A DNA stretch of 25,957 bases from assembly GCA_016202645.1 (NCBI GenBank), contig JACQOF010000145.1, forward strand, positions 1-25,957, given 5' to 3'. Position numbers and translations under genes: made by a program. The DNA is from a bacterium (lineage in GTDB: Bacteria; Lindowbacteria; 2-12-FULL-62-27). Below the pieces are notes generated by a model, which did no database searches, was not told where the DNA came from, and worked only from the letters and a program-made list of their open reading frames with translations. This document shows positions 17,124 to 24,600 of this stretch, in pieces (positions within the stretch are counted from its first letter, which is position 1; each line of letters begins with the position of its first letter).

Positions 17124-17798
17124 TTACTTAATCCACTGCGCCAGTTTCTGGGAATCGCGGATCCAGAGGGTCCTCTCGCCGTCCACTTCGACGCTCCCCT
17201 CGTCCTGGAAAAGCTTCAGGGTCCGCGTCACGATCTCGCGGGTACTGCCGACCATGTCCGACAGTTCCTGGTGCGTGAGCCGGATGCGGATGCGCCAGGA
17301 CCCGCCTTCCTGCTCGCCGAATTTTTCGGCGAGGGACACGATGGTGTTGGCCAGCCGGGCCGGGACGTTGTCGAAGGTCAGGGACTTGATCTGCTCGTTG
17401 GCCTCCGTGAGGCGCTGGCAGAGGACTTCAATGATCCTCAAAGAAATGGCCGGGTTGTTCTGGAGATGGTCGAGAAAGACTTCACGCTTCAGCATGAGCA
17501 GGCGCGTTTCCTCGATGGCGATGGCCGAGGCCGACCGCGGAAGGTTGGTGACGATGGCCATTTCGCCGAAACATTCGCCCGAACCGAGGAGCGCCAGGGT
17601 CTTGACGCGGCCACGTTCCGTCGGCTGCTCGATTTTGATCAATCCCTCAACGATGATGTAGAGGACTTTCCCGAAGGTGCCCCGGAGAAAAACATACTCC
17701 CCGCGGCGAACGCTCCGCTCAATCGCCAGCTTGTGGATTTTTTTGAGGTCTTTCTCCTTCAGCCCCGCAAATATGTCGACCTTCTTTAAAACCGCCAT
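17124..17798 (-). CDS. Crp/Fnr-family transcriptional regulator
   Basis: This is a 224-residue regulator. Residues about 8-115 form a cyclic-nucleotide-binding fold whose phosphate-binding cassette GECFGEMAIVTNLPRSASAI (74-93) keeps the Glu and Arg-Ser that contact cNMP in CRP. A dimer helix at about 118-140 leads to the winged helix, with recognition HTH LTHQELSDMVGSTREIVTRT (174-193). There is no N-terminal Fnr cysteine cluster, so oxygen sensing by iron-sulfur is unlikely and cAMP-like or another small ligand is more plausible. ATG at 17798 follows GAGGGG. It lies 71 bases downstream of the histidine kinase and 30 bases upstream of the TerC gene, so the latter may be its partner or target. 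Confidence 0.92.
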   Translation of the reverse strand: MAVLKKVDIFAGLKEKDLKKIHKLAIERSVRRGEYVFLRGTFGKVLYIIVEGLIKIEQPTERGRVKTLALLGSGECFGEMAIVTNLPRSASAIAIEETRLLMLKREVFLDHLQNNPAISLRIIEVLCQRLTEANEQIKSLTFDNVPARLANTIVSLAEKFGEQEGGSWRIRIRLTHQELSDMVGSTREIVTRTLKLFQDEGSVEVDGERTLWIRDSQKLAQWIK

Positions 17799-17869
17799 GT
17801 CCGGTTCACCCCTCGGTTTCCCCTCGCCGATGCCCAGCGCGGGAAATGTAGTTCACGCCGCATGGCGCG

Positions 17870-20341
17870 TCAAGCGGAAACAACGCCCCGGAGGGCCTCG
17901 CGCGTTACGGGTTTCATGAGCACGTGGACGTTCGGCGGGAAACTCGAGCGCTTCTCCTCCGCCACCGCGCTGACCACCGCCACCGGGATGTTCGAAAGCG
18001 ACGGGTCCGACCCGAGTTCGCGGATGACTTCCCAGCCGTTTTTTTCCCGCATCATGAGATCGACCGTGATGAGGTCCGGGGCAGCCTCTCGCACAAGGCG
18101 GAGGCCCTGCTCGCCGGAGGCCGCGGAACGGACGGTGAGACCCAGTTCTTCGAGATAATGAATGAGAATGATGCGGGAGTCCGGATCGTCGTCGATGACG
18201 ACGGCGGATTTCCGGCGCGGCGCGCCACTCGCCCCCAACGCGTCATGGGGAAAATTCCGTCCTGGAATTTTCTGAGACTGGAGCGTTGGGGACAGGACAT
18301 CCCTGTCCGCGTCGGCCATCGTGTCCGGCGGGAGGACGACGCTGAAGGTCGATCCGCGGCCGACGGCGCTTTCAACGAGAAGCGGATAGCCCATCAGGTG
18401 GCACAGGGATTTTGAGATGGCCAGGCCAAGGCCGGTGCCGCCGTGCGGCCGGGATTCAGACCCGTCGGCCTGCTGGAACGCCTCGAAAATCATCTCCTGC
18501 TTCTCCTTCGGAATGCCGGGACCGGTGTCGATGACGTCGATGCGTTCCGGCCGGCGGCTTTCCTCGTCGGCCGTGACCTTGACCCGAACGGAACCCTTTT
18601 CAGTGAACTTGACGGCGTTTCCGATGAGATTGATGAGGACCTGTTTCAGCTTGCCGGCGTCGGTCATCATCGGCGCGAGGGGGCTCGGAAGATCGAGACC
18701 CAGTTTGACGTCGCGGCCGATGACCCGACCCTCCATCTGGCCGACAATGTCCCGAAGGAACGCGTCGATGTAAATCGGCTCGACTTGCAGGCGGAGCTCT
18801 CCCGCTTCCGCTTTGGAGAGGTCCAGAATCTGGTTGATGAGTCCAAGCAGATGCTGGGCGTTGTCCAGGATGCGGTCCAGATAGGCGAGGTCGCGCGACG
18901 GGATCGCGCCGGTTTTGTTTTCCTGGAGAATCCGGGCGAACCCGATGAGGGAATTCAGCGGCGTGCGAAGCTCGTGCGTCATGTTCGCCAAAAATTCGCT
19001 TTTCGCGCGGCTGGACCCCTGCGCCGCGTCGCGCGCGAGGAGCAGTTCCCTCTGAACGCGCCGGCGGGTGGTGATGTCGTGGAGAAACGCGTTGAACATG
19101 CACAGATCGCCGACACGGATAGGCCAGAGCGTCATTTCCACCGGGAATTCTCCGCCGTCCCGCCGGACCGCCGTGTATTCCATGCGGACGCCGAGGAGAA
19201 AACTCCGGCCGGTCTCCAGATAGTCCAGGATCTCCTTCAGGATCCGCTCCCGCTGTTTCGGCGGAAAAACCAGGTCGCAGAGGTTTCGGCCCAGGGCTTC
19301 CTGGCGGCTCCAGCCGAAGATCGATTCGGCCTGGCGGTTCCACTCGGTGATGGCGCAGGTCTCGTCAGCCGAGAGGTAGGCGTCGGAGGCCGTCTCCAGG
19401 ACGGAGCGAAGTTTCCGGGTCATGAATTCCGCCTGGGAGAGCGCGATCCGGCGGGTGGTCACGAGGGACCAGGTGACGCTGAAGAGTAGAAAACTCGCGA
19501 GGACGCCCGCGAGCAGGACCAACAGGGACTGGCTGTGGTCCGTGTCGTCGTCGAATTCCGGCCTCGACCGGAAATTCAGCATCCAGACCCGCTCGCCGAC
19601 TTCCAGAGGCATGGCATGCTGGAAAACGGCGGACCCGTCCGTCCCTCCGGCCGGCGGGACATCCAGCCCGTACAGGAGGGATTCCGGAGACATCTCGATG
19701 CCGTCGAAGACATCCAGGTCGACGTCCCTCACGTCCGTGCCGACGATCCACTCCAGCATGGCGGGGGCGTCGATGCGGGCGAAGACCCACCCGCGAGGGT
19801 AAACCGGCGCCAGAAAAAGAAACGCCTCTCCCAGCAGTTTTCCGCTGATCGTCGGGACCCCCCGGTCCCACGACAGGTCCGCGGCGATGCTCACGCTGGT
19901 TTCTTCGCGGATGTCGACGCCGATCAACCCGGCATATTTCGCCCGCGGTTCGATGAACTTGATCAGGGGCTTTCCCTCGGGCCCGCGCTCCACGTACCCC
20001 ACGGCGTCGATGCCCGGGTAATTTTTTTCAAAGTGGATCGACTCCAGATACGCCCGCCATTCGTCCTCAAGAACCTGACGGGAGGCCGCGAAAAGGCCGC
20101 GGGCGCCCAGAAGCATCTGCTCGTAAATCTGGATGCGGTCGCGGATGAGGGTCTTGATCTGGGCGACCCGGACATCAAACCTTGCCCCGGACTGGAGGCG
20201 CAGGTGAGACTCAGAGACCTGGTATCCCCAGACGGACGCGCCAAGCGAAACCAGCAGGATCGCCCAGGGAAACCAGTGAACGTATCGGGCCGCCGCGCCG
20301 GCCGGGGACTGCGCACTCGCGGAAGAATCCGGCTTCGCCAT
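17870..20341 (-). CDS. CHASE-PAS hybrid sensor histidine kinase with C-terminal receiver
   Basis: This is an 823-residue inner-membrane hybrid kinase. TM1 lies at about 22-40, a periplasmic CHASE ligand-binding domain at about 70-260 (with IDAVGYVERG), and TM2 at about 272-297. A PAS domain spans about 312-428. HisKA is at about 448-515 with the phospho-acceptor H456 in MTHELRTPLNS. HATPase spans about 560-670, with N575 in GNAVKF, DTGPGIP and GGTGLGLAISKSL. A REC domain lies at about 712-823 with the VIDDDPD acidic pocket, phospho-acceptor D761 in VDLMM and K810. All catalytic residues are present. The ATG at 20341 shares bases with the amidohydrolase stop (TGATG). An upstream TTG is also possible. 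The linker before REC is encoded by two perfect DNA hairpins (see 18250-18308). It lacks an HPt domain, so a separate phosphotransfer partner is expected. Confidence 0.93.
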   Translation of the reverse strand: MAKPDSSASAQSPAGAAARYVHWFPWAILLVSLGASVWGYQVSESHLRLQSGARFDVRVAQIKTLIRDRIQIYEQMLLGARGLFAASRQVLEDEWRAYLESIHFEKNYPGIDAVGYVERGPEGKPLIKFIEPRAKYAGLIGVDIREETSVSIAADLSWDRGVPTISGKLLGEAFLFLAPVYPRGWVFARIDAPAMLEWIVGTDVRDVDLDVFDGIEMSPESLLYGLDVPPAGGTDGSAVFQHAMPLEVGERVWMLNFRSRPEFDDDTDHSQSLLVLLAGVLASFLLFSVTWSLVTTRRIALSQAEFMTRKLRSVLETASDAYLSADETCAITEWNRQAESIFGWSRQEALGRNLCDLVFPPKQRERILKEILDYLETGRSFLLGVRMEYTAVRRDGGEFPVEMTLWPIRVGDLCMFNAFLHDITTRRRVQRELLLARDAAQGSSRAKSEFLANMTHELRTPLNSLIGFARILQENKTGAIPSRDLAYLDRILDNAQHLLGLINQILDLSKAEAGELRLQVEPIYIDAFLRDIVGQMEGRVIGRDVKLGLDLPSPLAPMMTDAGKLKQVLINLIGNAVKFTEKGSVRVKVTADEESRRPERIDVIDTGPGIPKEKQEMIFEAFQQADGSESRPHGGTGLGLAISKSLCHLMGYPLLVESAVGRGSTFSVVLPPDTMADADRDVLSPTLQSQKIPGRNFPHDALGASGAPRRKSAVVIDDDPDSRIILIHYLEELGLTVRSAASGEQGLRLVREAAPDLITVDLMMREKNGWEVIRELGSDPSLSNIPVAVVSAVAEEKRSSFPPNVHVLMKPVTREALRGVVSA
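18250..18308. repeat. Two adjacent palindromes inside the kinase linker
   Basis: A 9-bp perfect stem pairs 18250-18258 (GAAAATTCC) with 18264-18272 (GGAATTTTC) around five bases. A 7-bp perfect stem pairs 18290-18296 (GGACAGG) with 18302-18308 (CCTGTCC) around five bases. Both lie wholly inside the kinase reading frame and encode about 20 linker residues (about DRDVLSPTLQSQKIPGRNF) between the ATPase and receiver domains. Such paired hairpins are typical of intergenic repeats, not coding sequence. Confidence 0.8.
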
Positions 20342-21534
20342 CAAACTGACACCCGATTACCGCCGATGAAGCGCGCGAGGATGCGCCGTTCGGCGCGGCC
20401 CTTCAACAGATTTTCGTATGGATCAGACACAGTACCAACGCCGCGCACCAGCAGAAAATCCGCATACGCCCCCGGGGCGATGCGGCCGACTCGGCCGCTC
20501 CAGAAACGCTCGCCGGGCGACAACGTGGCGGCGTCGATCAGCCATCGGGCCGGCGCGTTCCATAAACGGCGGGCCCGGCGGATTTCGGCGAAGAGGTTCA
20601 GGTCCGTGTTGGACGCGAGCGAGTCCGTTCCGAGCAGGATCCGCACCCCGGCGGCCCGGAGACGCCGGGCGCCGCGCGCGGAAAAACCGAACCAGGCCAT
20701 CGATCCCGGACAGACGGCAACCGCCATGTCACGGTTGGAAAGAAGCCGCGCTTCTTCTGCTGTCACGTCGTTCACATGCACCGCCGTGAGGCCGTGCCTG
20801 AGCAGGCGCAGTCGGTCCAAGTGAGACAGCACTCTCCGAGCGGGGACCGAGCGGGGACGAATGCCGAGGCCGGCGTAGAGTTCGGCGAAAGACCCACCGC
20901 CTGTCAGAAAATAATCGGCCTCGTCGGGACTTTCGCCGATGTGCATCGACAGCGCGGCCCCGGGATGGCGGTCCCACCAGCCGGCGATTCGGATCAGGTT
21001 CTCGTCCGAGACCGAGTACGGCGCGTGGGGACTGAACGCGCGGGCGGCGCGCGGCAGGGTAGGTTGGCGATCTAGGCCCACAAATTCTGGAAGGACCGTC
21101 GTCCGAAGCATGCGCGCGGCGCGAAGGGACGCGGTAAAACTGCACGTGTCGGCGACCGACGTCACGCCATTTTCAAGCAGTCGCCGCTCGCCCCGGCGGA
21201 TGCCCGCGACAATCCGTTTTGCCGTCAGCCGCTTCTTCTGCTGAACGACCCGCCGGATCCACCCCGTAAACCGGCCGCGAAAGCCGCGACGGAACCGGAA
21301 CGACGAATCCGTCAGTTCCAAATGCGCATGCGCGTTGACCAGGCCGGGCATCAGGATCGAGTCCGGGAGATCGGCGAGAACGTCCGGATCCATCCGCAAA
21401 ATTTCCGACCGCGTCCCGGCCGCGACGATCCGGCCGCCGCGCCACGCCACGCCGCCGTCGCGAATGGGAAGGCCGGCCGGGCGGAGCACCCAGCCGGCGA
21501 GGAGAGCCTTGAGGCGGTGATTGTCTGACATCAT
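20341..21534 (-). CDS. Metal-dependent amidohydrolase (SsnA / MtaD / aminofutalosine-deaminase-like group)
   Basis: From the ATG at 21534, preceded by AGGAGAGG, the protein has 397 residues. The amidohydrolase fold is complete: HAH zinc pair at 69 and 71 in PGLVNAHAHLE, SPHAPYS with H170, MHIGES with H198 and E201, VHVND with H253, and LGTDSLASNTD with catalytic D304. This set is typical of the deaminase/chlorohydrolase branch acting on purine-like or guanidine-type amines. The opening NAHAHLEL plus a GWIRR stretch resembles aminofutalosine deaminase-like proteins of the menaquinone route. No other mqn gene is nearby, so this is only a suggestion. Coupled by TGATG to the histidine kinase downstream. 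An inverted repeat lies just upstream of its Shine-Dalgarno. Confidence 0.85.
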   Translation of the reverse strand: MMSDNHRLKALLAGWVLRPAGLPIRDGGVAWRGGRIVAAGTRSEILRMDPDVLADLPDSILMPGLVNAHAHLELTDSSFRFRRGFRGRFTGWIRRVVQQKKRLTAKRIVAGIRRGERRLLENGVTSVADTCSFTASLRAARMLRTTVLPEFVGLDRQPTLPRAARAFSPHAPYSVSDENLIRIAGWWDRHPGAALSMHIGESPDEADYFLTGGGSFAELYAGLGIRPRSVPARRVLSHLDRLRLLRHGLTAVHVNDVTAEEARLLSNRDMAVAVCPGSMAWFGFSARGARRLRAAGVRILLGTDSLASNTDLNLFAEIRRARRLWNAPARWLIDAATLSPGERFWSGRVGRIAPGAYADFLLVRGVGTVSDPYENLLKGRAERRILARFIGGNRVSV

Positions 21535-21565
21535 GCGTCCGCCTCTCCTATTCCGTTGGCCGTTC

Positions 21566-21642
21566 CTCATTGGTGCAATGATGAAATGACCATTGATCAG
21601 GACCTCGCGAGCATTGCACCAATCTGTCATTGCACCAATGAG
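21566..21642. repeat. 16-bp inverted repeat with a third partial copy
   Basis: CTCATTGGTGCAATGA (21566-21581) is repeated in perfect inverted orientation as TCATTGCACCAATGAG (21627-21642). A third copy of its core, GCATTGCACCAAT, lies at 21611-21623. It fills most of the 124-base gap between the giant surface-protein stop and the amidohydrolase start. No T-run follows on the minus strand, so a Rho-independent terminator is not clear. It resembles the 554-643 element in design (short word plus inverse copies) but not in sequence. Confidence 0.8.
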
Positions 21643-21658
21643 AAATTATCAACCGATT

Positions 21659-24600
21659 CTAGCGCACGATGGCAAGCTTGTCCACCAGCGTCGTCCCGCC
21701 AGACTCGAGCTTGTAGATGTAGACGCCCGACCCGAGCTTCTGGCCGTGCTTGTTCGTGGTGTCCCACGTGAGGGTGTTCGATCCCGCAACGCCGGAGCCT
21801 TTCAGTTCCTTTACGAGCTTGCCGCCCATGTCGAAAATTTTCAGGCTGACGTCCGCGGCGGACGGGAGGTTGTACTTGAAGGTCATGCTCCCGGTCGCAT
21901 CATCGGGGCCGGGGTTCGGGTAGATGAAGGTGTTTTCCTTCGAGAGCGGCGCGGCCAGGAATGGGGCGAGGTAGTCGGGGAGGCCCACGGCCAAGGTCAG
22001 GGGCAGGGAGAAAGGGAGAGAGGGAGAAAGGGAGAGAGGCAGGGACTCAATCTTGCGCAAGTTCACGGGGCCCTGGGGGGCGCCGATCAGATACGCCTCG
22101 TAGCCATGGGGCAAATTCGACACGTTGTCCCACGCCAGCGTGACAGGATCGCCCACGTCGGCCGCGACGAGAACGTCCCACGCCCGGCCCAGCGCCGCGC
22201 CGCCAATCGGCTCCGCGAAATGAGCCGCCAGCCACGAATTCTCCTCCCCCCTTGAGGGGGAGGCTGGGAGGGGGGATGCCTGCTTTCTCACCGCCACCGC
22301 CACATATCCGCCCGCCGCCGCCGGAGGCTCATACACCGCCGCAAGCGCGGCAGCCTGCGGCGACGGCATCACCCCCACATAATTCTGCGCGTCCGTCTTG
22401 CCCCCGCCCGACGCCATGATCTGTATCGCCCAGTCGTTCTCTGTCCCTGTTCTGTTCTGCTCCTTGTAGTATGCCGACAGAAGGGGTTTCTCCGTTTCTC
22501 CGTTTCTCCGTCTCTCCGTTTCATCCAAATACCCAGGCGCTTGCTGCAGTATCACGCTCGCCGTCTCCGCCACCTCCGCCGGATCCGGAAATACCCACAG
22601 TGTGCACGAGACAAGCGCCTTGACCCAGAACCCGACCATCGGCTTCATCTGAACGCCCGGGACCGTCGACGTGCCGCTCGTGTTCGCCCCGCCCGGCGCG
22701 GCCAGCGTGTTCGGGCCCCACTGGTACTGCGAGCCGTCGTACCAGTAGAGGATTTTGCTCAAGACACCGCCCGCGTGCGCGGAGTCCATCGAGATCATGT
22801 TTAGAAGATGCGTGGCCGTCGGCGTGTCGGTGATGCCGAGGCCCGTGTCGACCTTCACCGATTTTTGCCAGTCGACGTAGAAATACTGCCCGGAACCGAT
22901 CTGATTCCAGCCGTTGTCGCCGAGCCGGAGTGGGATGTTCACCGTGTCGAATCCGGCCGATCCGTGCGCGCCCTCGTCGATCACCCACCGTTTGGCCGCG
23001 CCGCTGATCTGTTTGGCCCAGAACCCGCGGCCGCGCTCGATGGCAGTCGGCTCGTGGAATTTGGTCGTGACGCCGCTGATCGAGGAATTGACGCCCTTGT
23101 CCTCCCGCCACTCGTAGAGTTTGTACTGGCCCGCGCCGCCCATGTCCGCGCCGACCACGGTCGCGGGGTCGGTCGCAAGCATCTTTTTGTTCGGCGCCAT
23201 CATCCGCCACGTCGAGTCGGCGATGTCCCGGCCGTCGGCGTAGGCGGTGAAGGCCACATATTTTGACGTGGCGCGCGCGATCGTGGCCTGCACGCGGAAC
23301 ACGTCGCCGGTCGTGCCGACCCCAACCGTCTCCGAAACGTACCCGCTTGCGTCTGTCAACGCCGTCATCGAGGTCACGCCCGCCGTGTCTCCCAACCGCG
23401 CCCCGCTCGCCGACAGCGCCGCGCCGGTCGGATGCGTGATCGAAAACGTCACCGTCTCCGACGACATCGGACCGCCGGCCAAGTTGACCACGCGCACCCG
23501 AATCGGCAGGCCCGCTCCCGGCGCGCCCAGACCGTGGTTGCCCGACACGATCGAGATCGTCTCCGGCGAATTGGCAATCGACGTCGCAAACACGGTGTCG
23601 GTGAACCAGCTCTGGTTGACGAACGACGAACCATCGAACGACGAAAGACGATAATAATACGCCGCCCCGTCGTTCGCGCCGGTGTCGACCCAGGACGCGC
23701 CGCTGGTGGTGAACGCGAGCACGTTGGCCCAGTGGGTCGTGTCAGGCGTGTTCCGCAGGCGGTAAATCTTGACCCCCGCAAACCCCACCGCTCCGCCGTT
23801 CGTCTCCTCATTCGTCGTCGGATTCGTCCACGACACCGTGATCTGCCCGGGCGTGGCGGCGTTCAGCGTCACCCCGCCGGGCGCCGCGGGCGCGGTCGTG
23901 TCGGCGCCGGCGGCGGTGTCGACGGGGCCGAGGCGGTAGGGGCGGAACGTGCTGGCCGTATCAGAAAATCCAGCGCCAATCTTTGTTTCATCCGTCGATC
24001 CAAACCAATTACTCGTCAAGGTTTGGACGCTGCCGAGTAGACTATTGCGGAGATTGTTGACACTATTCCCAACAATATTGTTTTTCGTGATGGAATTATT
24101 GAACCCATAGATCAAAACACCTGTGTCATTCGCGGTAATTTCATTTTGAAAAATGCTATGTGTATCACCAGTGACCACGATTCCAGCTTGGATATTGTTC
24201 GAGACCCGATTGGCAAAAACAACGTTCTTGCTCGAACTCGAATTGCCTATAAAAATGCCGTACACATTATTAAAGGTCGCCGTATTATTGCTTACAAAGT
24301 TATTTGAACAGGCGAACAGGTAAATCCCATACCCGTTGTTCGAGTTGGCAACATTGCCTGTCACCGTGTTGTTGGCGGCACTCGTATTTACTTCGATGCC
24401 GTTGGCCCAATTCCCAATGGCCGTGTTGTTGGCAATCGTATTATTTGAACTGGACGCACCCAGTACGATTCCGGATCCGTTGGCCGAACCATTTACAGTA
24501 TTGTTTGTCACAGAGACATTGGAACCCGCAATTACAATGCCAGAATACCAATTGTCTCCGGCGTTGTTGCCACTAATCGTATCGTTGTTAGAACCAGACA

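Noticed and set aside
18443-19489. Long open frame antisense to the histidine kinase (348 codons)
   Set aside because: It overlaps highly conserved PAS and HisKA coding sequence and has a charged, domain-less translation. It is a GC-driven shadow.
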